Notes under the pieces: model-generated
Databases searched by the model: none
What the model was told of the DNA's origin: nothing
What the model saw: only the letters and a program-made list of their open reading frames with translations
Translations under genes and position numbers: made by a program
DNA from: Synergistales bacterium
GTDB lineage: Bacteria; Synergistota; Synergistia; Synergistales; Aminobacteriaceae
Length of the DNA: 5,092 bases
NCBI GenBank assembly: GCA_026002715.1
Contig: BOCC01000143.1
Span: 1-5,092 of the forward strand
Reading direction: 5' to 3'
Part shown: piece after piece, positions 1 to 4,845 of the stretch
How positions within the stretch are numbered: position 1 is the first letter of the stretch
Layout: the number at the start of each line of letters is the position of its first letter

Positions 1-89
1 AAGGTTTCGTCTAAACTCCTTGCAAAAAGATGGACAACGGAAATCACATTGCGTGACCGGATGTTCCTCGATAAAATGGGGGTCATATT

Positions 90-109
90 GCCCTATTGAT
101 TTGAGTATA
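90..109. repeat. Terminal-repeat-like transposon end
   Basis: The stretch reads GCCCTATTGATTTGAGTATA on the plus strand. It closely matches a second site at 5010-5032 (18 of 20 positions once a 3-base CAA is skipped). Its last nine bases, TTGAGTATA, equal the right end of the 93-bp element copy 1 (929-937). It lies at the point where the IS630 transposase reading frame stops resembling the family. I infer that it is the right end of a TA-bounded element whose body runs left out of the window. Positions 1-89 hold no gene I can support. Confidence 0.4.
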
Positions 110-539
110 TATTATCCGACTTTTAGGTTATCAAACTCTGCTCGCTTTTCCTCGGATTTTTCGGAATATGTAAAAGTTTTTTTTATATGTTATCTTCATC
201 TTGCGCAGTGCGTAGAAAATGGCCTGGACGGTACAATCAAAGAGTTCTGCGAGTTCATAAAGGTACGCGTCAGGCTTCTCCTCAACAGCCTTTTTTAATT
301 CGTCCTTATTGATCTTCCTCTTTCTCTCGCAAATCTTTTTGTCCTCAAGTGAGCCTGTTGTTTCGAGCAGCTCTTTCCAGTGATAATATCGCCCACTGTC
401 TATTCCAAAGGCTTCATTGAGTTCTTCGAATGTGTGTCCGCCGTCTTTATACGCTATAGCTCGTTCTCGAAATTTTTTATCGTATGTCATACTTATATTG
501 TCGGCATTGCTTTGGATTTAGTTAAATTAAACGACTATA
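110..539 (-). mobile_element. IS630-family insertion sequence remnant
   Basis: This segment holds the 5' part of an IS630-type transposase on the minus strand plus about 50 bases upstream. The upstream edge, read on the minus strand, begins TATAGTCGTTTAATTTAACT (539 downwards). That fits an IS630-type terminus, since the family inserts at TA. The catalytic DDE part and the other end are missing, so the element is truncated. The exact outer boundary at 536-539 is inferred from the TA and was not compared with an intact copy. Confidence 0.55.
112..490 (-). pseudogene. IS630 transposase N-terminal domain, frameshifted and truncated
   Basis: The ATG at 490 opens a 119-codon frame that ends at 131. 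The first ~100 residues (MTYDKKFRERAIAYKDGGHT, then FEELNEAFGI...YYHWKELLETTGSLEDKK and DELKKAVEEKPDAYLYELAE) are the typical paired helix-turn-helix DNA-binding region of IS630 transposases. After residue ~102 the product departs from the family. At a run of eight A residues (minus strand; 177-184 on plus) a shift to the +1 frame restores the expected KKTFTYSEKSEEKRAEFDNL, which then ends at TAA 112-114. The DDE catalytic domain is absent, so the gene cannot make a working transposase even with the shift. The run could be a transcriptional-slippage site or simple decay; loss of one A would repair the frame. Confidence 0.8.
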
Positions 540-556
540 GAAAGGACTTGACAAAT

Positions 557-663
<107 letters not shown>

Positions 664-715
664 GGCTAACCGCGTCCTTTAGCTATGCCCTAAAACCGAA
701 TACTTATACGCAAGC

Positions 716-759
716 AAGGCGGCTTTCTTCCGTGGTCTACGGGAGGGAGCCGCCTTTTT
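716..759 (+). terminator. Rho-independent terminator-like hairpin
   Basis: AAGGCGGCT (716-724) pairs perfectly with AGCCGCCTT (748-756). Inside it CTTCCGT and ACGGGAG extend the stem, and a T run at 755-759 follows. The hairpin would end transcripts coming through the SKQA ORF. In the alternative slipped frame it lies inside the coding sequence. It could therefore also act as a conditional attenuator. Confidence 0.7.
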
Positions 760-798
760 GTGTGTTCGCGGACAGGGCAAAATCGCAAAACCATTTCC

Positions 799-815
799 GC
801 CCCGCATGGCGGGGC
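799..815 (+). other. Perfect GC-rich hairpin upstream of a Shine-Dalgarno
   Basis: GCCCCGC and GCGGGGC form a 7-bp perfect stem around an ATG loop. The hairpin ends five bases before AGGAGGAG (821-828). No T run follows, so it is not an ordinary terminator. A structure at this place could influence translation of the ORF at 834 or mark the edge of a structured leader RNA. Confidence 0.55.
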
Positions 816-833
816 AAAACAGGAGGAGAGAAT

Positions 834-932
834 ATGAACACAACTATACTCATTTGCCTTCAAATTTACCAGACAGTCAATTGGGCGGCAGAACTTATCT
901 CTTTGGATTCTGGCAAATTATTCAGCACTTGA
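834..932 (+). CDS. 32-residue ORF with strong RBS, body supplied by the MITE
   Basis: AGGAGGAG (821-828) lies five bases before ATG 834, an almost ideal initiation site. The product begins MNTTILICLQIYQTVNWAAE and stops at TGA 930-932. Only the first three or four codons lie outside the 93-bp repeated element that starts at 845, so nearly the whole peptide is encoded by the element. The likely history is that the element inserted just after the start of another gene and replaced its continuation. In the second copy of the element (2735-2827) the matching frame has a stop (TAG) early on, which argues against selection on the peptide. No function is recognised. Confidence 0.35.
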   Translation: MNTTILICLQIYQTVNWAAELISLDSGKLFST

Positions 933-937
933 GTATA
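845..937. mobile_element. 93-bp MITE-like element, copy 1
   Basis: The segment runs from TATACTCA to TGAGTATA and has the same length as copy 2 at 2735-2827. The copies differ at seven positions (92.5% identity), all transitions. The two termini form imperfect inverted repeats of 29 bp with 21 matches: TATACTCATTTGC...ATTTACCAGA on the left, and TATACTCAAGTGC...ATTTGCCAGA on the right read in reverse complement. Both ends are TA-rich, as expected of TA-targeting elements. There is no transposase, so it would be moved in trans. The flanks of the two copies are unrelated, which supports a discrete mobile unit. Confidence 0.8.
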
Positions 938-939
938 AT
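910..939 (+). promoter_or_regulatory. Outward promoter at the right end of MITE copy 1
   Basis: CTGGCA (910-915, four of six -35 consensus bases) is followed after 18 bases by a perfect TATAAT (934-939) that spans the element boundary. Transcription would start near 945 and give the Rpn gene at 1014 a leader of roughly 70 bases. No other clear promoter stands between the terminator-like hairpin and that gene. Confidence 0.5.
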
Positions 940-1013
940 TCGCCGATACGTTACAATGTTTGCTGAAGAGTGGTATATTAAAGACAAAGGTATTGCCGGA
1001 AGGAGCAAGTTAT

Positions 1014-1913
1014 ATGGGCTTTTTGCCAATGGGTATTGATATACTGCCGCCGTCCGACGACCGGATTTTTAAACTGCTCCTGACCTCTCCGGAGGGCAAG
1101 CCGGCGTTGATGGACTTGATCTCGGCGACGATAAAGCGCCCTGTTGTCGATGTAATCGTGCGTAACAACGAGCTTCCGCTTCAGGACACCGATGAAAAAG
1201 CTGAACGCCTTGATGTGAACTGTAAAATTGACGACGGCTCCCAGGTCGATTTGGAGATGCAAGCCAGCCACATACAAGAAGATTCAGACGGCGGGCACAG
1301 GAACCTCAAAGGAAAGAGCATATACTATCTATGCGATCTGCATTCCTCGCAACCCTCGAAAGGGGTACGAAGATACGATAAACTGGCTCAGACTTATCAG
1401 GTTACGTTTTGCTCCTATACCGTTTTCCCTAATCTGTCGGATTACGTAAACTCGTTTTCCATGCGCCACGATACCAACAATGAGTTGCTGTCAGACGCTA
1501 TTCATGTAATATATGTGGAGTTGAGCAAACTCGGCGATATAATTAAGAAATCCGTTGAGGACATGACGGACTTGGAGAAATGGGCGTTGTTCCTTCAATA
1601 CGCCAATATCCCGGAGTACCGGGAAGCCGTCAATAAGGTCATTGACTCAAAGGAGGTGTTGCAGATGGCCGGGAGTTTGTTAATGGGCGTAAGCAAAGAC
1701 GAACGGGAGCGCGCGGTATACCGCAGCCGCAGAATGTACCAGACTGACATGCAATCCAATATAGCCACCGCTACGGACAGAGGGCGACAAGAAGGGCGAC
1801 AAGAAACAACATTTGCTATTGCTCGGAATATGATAGCGGATGGGGAGCCCATTGAAAGGATCACGAGGTACACCGGCTTGACCCGTGAAGAAGTGGAGAG
1901 TTTGGACATTTAA
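1014..1913 (+). CDS. Rpn family recombination-promoting nuclease / PD-(D/E)XK transposase
   Basis: ATG 1014 gives 299 residues; GGAAGGAG (998-1005) ends eight bases upstream and decides this start, although the frame is open to TTG 960. The protein is of the PDDEXK_2 (PF12784-like) type. The N-terminus carries PPSDDRIFKLLL (about residues 13-24). The nuclease core has ERLDV (Asp67) and VDLEMQ (Glu81-x-Gln83), the D...ExQ form of the PD-(D/E)XK site. KGKSIYYLCDLHSSQ (about 99-113) fits the family's next conserved block. The C-terminus has a charged linker (RGRQEGRQE) and a helix-turn-helix-like tail, GEPIERITRYTGLTREEVES. Members are DNA endonucleases; E. coli RpnA raises RecA-independent recombination. 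All recognisable catalytic residues are present and the frame is intact. It probably uses the promoter of the upstream MITE. The name 'transposase' is historical and mobility is unproven. Confidence 0.9.
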   Translation: MGFLPMGIDILPPSDDRIFKLLLTSPEGKPALMDLISATIKRPVVDVIVRNNELPLQDTDEKAERLDVNCKIDDGSQVDLEMQASHIQEDSDGGHRNLKGKSIYYLCDLHSSQPSKGVRRYDKLAQTYQVTFCSYTVFPNLSDYVNSFSMRHDTNNELLSDAIHVIYVELSKLGDIIKKSVEDMTDLEKWALFLQYANIPEYREAVNKVIDSKEVLQMAGSLLMGVSKDERERAVYRSRRMYQTDMQSNIATATDRGRQEGRQETTFAIARNMIADGEPIERITRYTGLTREEVESLDI

Positions 1914-2039
1914 CCGTTCTCTCAAACTTACTCAAACCTACGCATAGGTAGCTTTGATGTTGAGTTCCTGCTTCATAGAGCGGCCTTGTTGCACCATCTC
2001 TCCACAGGCTGTCACCGTCGAACTGACGGCCAATGCTTA
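1914..2039 (-). mobile_element. IS200/IS605-type right-end remnant
   Basis: Read on the minus strand, this is the 3' tail of a tnpB gene followed by TAGGTTTGAGTAAGTTTGAG and AGAACGG, which I recognise from general knowledge as typical of sequence after some IS605 tnpB genes. The tail abuts the stop codon of the Rpn gene within a few bases, so the element (or its fragment) landed directly behind that gene. The body of tnpB, tnpA and the left end are missing or unrecognisable. The outer boundary near 1914-1920 is approximate. Confidence 0.45.
1938..2036 (-). pseudogene. tnpB: tnpB C-terminal tail remnant
   Basis: The minus-strand frame from 2036 to the TAG at 1938-1940 reads ALAVSSTVTACGEMVQQGRS and then MKQELNIKATYA. 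The TVTACGE...KQE pattern is the variable tail I associate with many IS200/IS605 TnpB (RNA-guided nuclease) proteins. An in-frame TAA (2037-2039) precedes it. Upstream the frame reads NIQRQNKK, suggesting the former end of the zinc-ribbon/RuvC region, with another in-frame TAA before that. The nuclease domain is not recognisable, so this is a dead 3' fragment. It differs clearly from the second tail at 2305-2445, so two separate elements were present. Confidence 0.55.
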
Positions 2040-2111
2040 TTTTTTGTTTTGGCGTTGAATATTTTACGTTCGGGACTTCCCCGAACAACCGCCTATATTC
2101 AGTTTTCAAAG

Positions 2112-2144
2112 TGCTATGCCTTGGTTTTTGGCATTAATAGCATT
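2112..2144 (-). other. Bulged hairpin in the IS605 interior or flank
   Basis: TGCTATGCC (2112-2120) can pair with GGCATTAATAGCA (2130-2142) through TGCTAT/ATAGCA and TGCC/GGCA with a three-base bulge. Such imperfect hairpins occur at IS200/IS605 ends, but no matching partner or target site is evident here. The rest of 2040-2250 has no supported gene; the open frame on plus at 1986-2231 shows no recognisable protein. Confidence 0.25.
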
Positions 2145-2169
2145 ATAGCGAGAAACAAAGGCCTTGCAA
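2142..2169 (-). promoter_or_regulatory. Candidate minus-strand promoter
   Basis: On the minus strand TTGCAA (2164-2169) and a perfect TATAAT (2142-2147) are separated by 16 bases. Transcription would run towards the tnpB remnant and, if not stopped, antisense into the 3' end of the first Rpn gene. It may be the old promoter of the IS605 element. It is a motif match only. Confidence 0.35.
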
Positions 2170-2250
2170 CAGAAATTTTGCGCATGACCTTGAGCAATCT
2201 ATCTATTTTGGACACTATTAAATATGTTTGAATATATTTTAAGATACTGT

Positions 2251-2279
2251 TAGCTAACCCCCGCACACGCGGGGAACAG
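2251..2279 (-). repeat. Solitary type I-E CRISPR-like repeat
   Basis: The 29 bases contain the stem CCCCGC-ACAC-GCGGGG followed by AACA. From memory, 20 of 29 positions match the E. coli type I-E repeat, including the full stem and the GGGGAACA hallmark. In crRNA sense it lies on the minus strand (CTGTTCCCCGCG...). No second copy occurs at the expected 61-base spacing on either side or elsewhere in the window, so there is no array here. It may be the last repeat of a lost array, or an unrelated palindrome. Confidence 0.4.
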
Positions 2280-2287
2280 GTTACGTC

Positions 2288-2430
2288 TTGACATCCTCCC
2301 CTCCCTAAAGTGAGGGGATTCCCGTCAGTACCACGATGATTTGTGGACTACGGGCGGGTTCTTGCTTCACAGAGACCGCCCAGAGGGTTTTGAGCTTGGT
2401 TTTCGCATCGTATATCCCCACAGTGGGGAA
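2288..2430 (-). ncRNA. IS200/IS605 right end / possible omega-RNA scaffold
   Basis: Read on the minus strand this region ends in GGAGGATGTCAA, matching a common IS605-group right end with a TCAA-type cleavage site (complement of 2288-2291). Three stems are visible: CCCCA/TGGGG (2416-2420 with 2424-2428), GGGCGG/CCGCCC (2352-2357 with 2376-2381) and CCCCTC/GAGGGG (2298-2303 with 2312-2317). In this family the tnpB 3' end and right end form the omega-RNA, and the bases just beyond act as guide. Here the guide would be GACGTAACCTGTTCCCCGCG (2287 downwards), running into the CRISPR-like repeat. With tnpB destroyed, any RNA would need a TnpB from elsewhere. Confidence 0.5.
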
Positions 2431-2445
2431 TTTTACGGCTACGAG
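2305..2445 (-). pseudogene. tnpB: Second tnpB C-terminal tail remnant
   Basis: A minus-strand frame of up to 46 residues ends at TAG 2305-2307. It reads ...FPTVGIYDAKTKLKTLWA then VSVKQEPARSPQIIVVLTG. The SVKQEP motif directly before the right-end hairpin is what I expect of IS200/IS605 TnpB tails. Everything upstream (RuvC-like catalytic region, zinc ribbon) has been replaced by a topoisomerase III fragment on the other strand. The junction lies around 2430-2445. Confidence 0.55.
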
Positions 2446-2734
2446 CCAACGCCGATGTAGTAGTCAACGCCGAGGATAGCGACAGGGAGGGAGAACTGCT
2501 TATAGACGAAATTCTCGAATACTGCGAGTGGAAAGGAAAAACATTGCGTTTGAGGATAAACGACGTTAATCCTGATGCCATAAGAAAAGCTCTGGACAAT
2601 ATGAAAGACAACGCCGATTACAGAGGCGAGTACATGGCGGGACAGGCGCGACTTTACGCTGACTGGCTCGTAGGTCTGGCTCTGACCCGATACGTTACGG
2701 TTAGCCTGAGAGAGTCTGGCTATGAGACTGATGT
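2430..2734 (+). pseudogene. topB: DNA topoisomerase III (TopB/TraE) internal fragment
   Basis: The plus frame, open from 2394, reads ANADVVVNAEDSDREGELLI, then DEILEY and INDVNPDAIRKALDNM, and later ARLYADWLVGLALTRYVTVS. This follows the E. coli TopB-type toprim region: DxDREG metal-binding motif, LINDLNP-like strand, and the ADWLxGxxLTR helix that opens domain II. The fragment keeps DSDREGE intact but lacks about the first 90 residues and everything from the catalytic tyrosine onward. It begins at the IS605 right-end remnant and is cut at GYETDV by the 93-bp element, which supplies the stop (TAG 2751-2753). In RP4-type transfer regions a TopB homologue (traE) sits directly before the traF peptidase gene, matching the TraF-like gene downstream. 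Confidence 0.85.
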
Positions 2735-2827
2735 TATACTCATTTGCCTTTAGATTTACCAGACAGCCAATTAGGCGACAGAACTTATCTCTTTGGATTC
2801 TGGCAAATTATTCAGCATTTGGGTATA
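2735..2827. mobile_element. 93-bp MITE-like element, copy 2
   Basis: The boundaries and length equal those of copy 1 at 845-937; the two share 86 of 93 bases. The left end is TATACTCATTTGCC and the right end is ATTTGGGTATA. It interrupts the topoisomerase fragment on its left. On its right it supplies the last codons and stop of an ISL3 transposase fragment on the minus strand. Since left and right flanks belong to different genes, the element sits at a rearrangement junction as well as being an insertion. Confidence 0.8.
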
Positions 2828-2829
2828 AT
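2800..2829 (+). promoter_or_regulatory. Outward promoter at the right end of MITE copy 2
   Basis: CTGGCA (2800-2805), an 18-base spacer and TATAAT (2824-2829) repeat the arrangement of copy 1 exactly. Transcription would run antisense through the ISL3 fragment towards the TraF-like gene. Confidence 0.4.
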
Positions 2830-2949
2830 ATCTAAGCGACGTCTGCCATAATCAAGGCGAACTTCTTTGATTTCCCAAGGTTCATGGATGTCTAACGCGG
2901 CTTCAAAGATACGATATTCTCGGCTGCTCGTTTTGTAAGGACTTCCCAT
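2812..2949 (-). pseudogene. ISL3-family transposase N-terminus, truncated
   Basis: ATG 2947-2949 on the minus strand opens 45 codons: MGSPYKTSSREYRIFEAALD, IHEPWEIKEVRLDYGRRRLD and then IIPKC with a stop. The pattern 'ALxIxEPWxIKEVxxDxxxxRLDI' is the typical start of ISL3 transposases, which continue with the zinc-binding region. Here the product is cut after RLDI by the 93-bp element. GGGGAGAAAGAG upstream can serve as ribosome binding site. No zinc-binding or DDE part remains. The 100 bases upstream may hold the ISL3 end, but I could not identify its inverted repeat. Confidence 0.7.
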
Positions 2950-3241
2950 TCTCTTTCTCCCCAATCTCTAAAAGCTGGGCTTCAGTATAAATTCTCCCCC
3001 TCTCTTTTTGTATACGCTTTTCTGTATATTTTCGTTCCCACAGTCAATGCGAAAGAACAAAATAAAACTTGGTGGTCGGGCAGACCGTGTCAGCTTATGG
3101 AGAGATAGTGAGACCTGGAGAATAGGGCGTTTCTCAGGAGCTTCTTTATCCCGCTCAAAAGCCCCTTTGTGCGTGGTATCTCCTTGCGCTTCCACTTCTC
3201 AGGAACATAAAGTAACGTATCACGTCCCCAATGCTTGTACT
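2950..3241. other. Stretch without a supported gene
   Basis: Open frames exist on both strands (plus from 3008 into the TraF-like gene; minus 3090-3308, with a basic product containing YKHWGRDTLLYVPEKWKRKE), but none resembles a family I know. The plus-strand translation before 3242 is rich in Ser and Arg and lacks the expected signal anchor. The part near 3010-3035 contains spaced GTATAC/GTATAT motifs. It probably holds the ISL3 end and the junction with the conjugative fragment. Confidence 0.4.
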
Positions 3242-3730
3242 TTGCGTCGTAATCCTGCGGCTCTCGCCGATGTTTTTGTATTGCTCCACGGCGTAGGACT
3301 AAGAGCAAACCTATCAGAGTCCCTACCGAGCTTCCTATACAGAGCTATTCCACTTCCTGAGAACATTCCCCTGTCACACGGCGACCGTGTCCTTATAGAC
3401 CTCTCACGCCTGTCTAATCCAGTAATAGAACTTGGGATAAAGCTAGGGTACGTGAGTCGTAAACAATCTATGCTTAAAGAGATAGGGGCGGTTCCAAACG
3501 ACACCGTGGTATTGAAAGAAAACAGCCTTTACATCAACGGCCATTGTCAATCAATAACCGTTTCGTCTCAGGATTCGAGAGGCGGCGAACTGTTTCCATA
3601 CCCTACACCCCTCGTAATATCCAACGATAACTTCTGGCTCGTCTCCGACCCGGCGCAGGGCTTCGACAGCCGTTACTTCGGCCCTATTAACAGAAGCGCG
3701 TTCACTCATGTGGCGAGGCCTATCTTCTGA
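3242..3730 (+). CDS. traF: TraF-like conjugative transfer peptidase (S26 family)
   Basis: The recognisable protein begins near TTG 3242 (LRRNPAALADVFVLLHGVGL, a short hydrophobic anchor) and ends at TGA 3728-3730; the frame is open back to 3008. It matches TraF of RP4-type systems, a relative of signal peptidase I that processes and cyclises the TrbC pilin in the inner membrane. Visible landmarks are ANLSESLPSFLYR (catalytic Ser, codon at 3320), MLKEIGAVPNDTV (catalytic Lys, codon at 3476), LYINGH, and FDSRYFGPI near the C-terminus. The usual SMPxGxY is SLPSFLY, with the normal Gly replaced, a possible sign of drift. No Shine-Dalgarno supports 3242, and alternative starts (ATG 3047, TTG 3008) add an unlikely N-terminus. 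The true 5' end may therefore be lost. The topB fragment upstream fits RP4 traE-traF order. Confidence 0.75.
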   Translation: MRRNPAALADVFVLLHGVGLRANLSESLPSFLYRAIPLPENIPLSHGDRVLIDLSRLSNPVIELGIKLGYVSRKQSMLKEIGAVPNDTVVLKENSLYINGHCQSITVSSQDSRGGELFPYPTPLVISNDNFWLVSDPAQGFDSRYFGPINRSAFTHVARPIF

Positions 3731-3742
3731 GGCGTAATGTCG

Positions 3743-3770
3743 TATAATAAACCGTAGGTATTGGGAGGTG
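3743..3770 (+). promoter_or_regulatory. -10 box and Shine-Dalgarno before the second Rpn gene
   Basis: A TATAAT (3743-3748) lies 13 bases after the TraF-like stop, without a convincing -35. GGAGGTG (3764-3770) is seven bases before ATG 3778 and fixes that start. The gene thus probably has its own transcription start with a short leader, which would free it from the decayed conjugation genes. Confidence 0.4.
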
Positions 3771-3777
3771 AGAGTCC

Positions 3778-4722
3778 ATGACAATAACAAACAAGGCTGG
3801 CATTCAGCAAGACGACATAAAAAAGCCTAACGGCGACTCTGACAAAACAGAACGCTTCGACCACGACGGTTTCTGGAAAGACCTTACAGAACGCTTTGCC
3901 TATTCCCTGCTCAAAAGAGCCATCCCTGAGCTTTATGAGGACGCCGACAGAGAAACCAAACCGCGTCTGCTTGACAAGGAGTTCAGGGATATACTTAATA
4001 CGTCTGACCCTGAAATTCATAGCAATCCCCATTTTGCGGATTATGTTCTGGAAATACCGCTTAAAAATGGAAACGCAGAGTGGATACTTCTCCATCTTGA
4101 AGCTCAGGGAAGTGGCGGAGGCAATTTGCCCGAACGCATGAACCACTATCGTTGCCTCATTTACGCTCACTACCGAAGAGAACCGGCGGCGCTTGCTATT
4201 GTTACAGATAAACGCTCCGTAAACGAGGCCGAGTATTATTCGCATTCTCACTATGGCACGGACATTAGTTATAGCTATAATAATCTTGTGTTGTCTGACC
4301 TTGACGATAGTGAGCTTATGTCGAGCGATAACCCGATAGACCTTGTCTTCTACGCGGCGAAATGCGCCTCGCGTAGCAAAGAAGAGCTTCAGAAATACAA
4401 TTATCTTTACACGTTGACAAACCTCCTCGGCGAACGCGGCTGGGACATGGAGGACAAGCGCAATCTCTTGAATTTCTTGGAGCGGATTATGAACCTGAAA
4501 GACGAACAGCTGAGAATCAAATACGAAGATCATCTCGAACAACTCGATAAGGAGGAAAAAATCATGTACGTTTCCGTAGTTGAAGAGAAGTACGTGGCGA
4601 AGGGCAGAGAAGAGATGGCAAAAAAGATGGCAAGAAATCTTCTTGCTAAAGGCATCTCTCCTGACGTTATCGCCGAAAGCGCCGGTTTGCCGTTGGAAAA
4701 AATTCAGGCTTTGCTGAACTGA
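3778..4722 (+). CDS. Rpn/YhgA-like PD-(D/E)XK nuclease family protein
   Basis: This is an intact 314-residue protein with a clear ribosome binding site. It differs from the first Rpn protein and resembles the YhgA-like/Transposase_31 (PF04754-type) branch. It has FDHDGFWKDLTERFAYSLLK (about 27-46), ADYVLEIPL (Asp88) and WILLHLEAQG (Glu108-x-Gln110), giving the D...ExQ nuclease signature, then RMNHYRCLIYAHYRREPAALAI, a typical block. The C-terminal third is helical and charged (KGREEMAKKMARNLLAKG) and ends in a helix-turn-helix-like ISPDVIAESAGLPLEKIQAL. Family members are metal-dependent DNA endonucleases associated with recombination; their biological role is unsettled. It starts 47 bases after the TraF-like gene and has its own terminator. 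Its insertion cuts the conjugation remnants: TraF-like on the left, a trbG/trbI-like fragment on the right. Confidence 0.88.
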   Translation: MTITNKAGIQQDDIKKPNGDSDKTERFDHDGFWKDLTERFAYSLLKRAIPELYEDADRETKPRLLDKEFRDILNTSDPEIHSNPHFADYVLEIPLKNGNAEWILLHLEAQGSGGGNLPERMNHYRCLIYAHYRREPAALAIVTDKRSVNEAEYYSHSHYGTDISYSYNNLVLSDLDDSELMSSDNPIDLVFYAAKCASRSKEELQKYNYLYTLTNLLGERGWDMEDKRNLLNFLERIMNLKDEQLRIKYEDHLEQLDKEEKIMYVSVVEEKYVAKGREEMAKKMARNLLAKGISPDVIAESAGLPLEKIQALLN

Positions 4723-4754
4723 CAAGCCAATCCCTTTTACCGAATAGAGAAGTG

Positions 4755-4792
4755 TCTCCTGTATGCAAATGATAATTACAGGGGATTTTCTT
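4755..4792 (+). terminator. Rho-independent terminator after the second Rpn gene
   Basis: TCTCCTGTA (4755-4763) pairs with TACAGGGGA (4777-4785) with one G-T pair, a 13-base loop, and then TTTTCTT. It lies 32 bases after the stop codon and fits a transcript end for this gene. Confidence 0.65.
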
Positions 4793-4830
4793 ATTGCTTG
4801 CTCGGTATCCTGCTGTTGTGCGTTCGGCAT
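4786..4830 (-). pseudogene. Possible trbI/virB10-like 5' fragment
   Basis: On the minus strand GGGGGTGGTG precedes ATG 4828-4830, giving MPNAQQQDTEQAIRKSP before the sequence runs into the terminator of the Rpn gene on the other strand. It starts 15 bases after the stop of the TrbG-like frame, so it looks like the next gene of the same operon. In RP4/Tn4371-type systems that gene is trbI. The sixteen or so residues are too few for recognition, so the identity rests on position only. Confidence 0.3.
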
Positions 4831-4845
4831 TGCTATCACCACCCC

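Noticed and set aside
20..298. Plus-strand open frame of 92 codons
   Set aside because: It lies opposite the IS630 transposase fragment, has no ribosome binding site and a composition unlike a protein.
799..815. Second CRISPR-like repeat (GCCCCGC-ATG-GCGGGGC, then AAAACAGG)
   Set aside because: The stem resembles that of 2251-2279, but the loop, flanks and the GGGGAACA motif differ. It is better described as a simple hairpin.
978..1277. Minus-strand frames inside the first Rpn gene
   Set aside because: They are antisense shadows of a gene with clear nuclease motifs.
1986..2231. Plus-strand open frame of 81 codons
   Set aside because: It overlaps the tnpB tail on the other strand, has no Shine-Dalgarno and matches no family.
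2251..2279. CRISPR array
   Set aside because: There is only one repeat-like copy, no second copy at about 61-base spacing and no cas gene, so it is listed only as a solitary repeat.
3090..3308. Minus-strand basic 72-codon frame (YKHWGRDTLLYVPEKWKRKE)
   Set aside because: It looks partly protein-like but overlaps the hydrophobic start of the TraF-like protein and has no recognised family. Support is too weak to call a gene.
3706..4842. Long 378-codon open frame on the minus strand
   Set aside because: It is antisense to the second Rpn gene, which has recognisable family motifs and a ribosome binding site. Only its first codons (4786-4830) may be real, as the start of a trbI-like gene.
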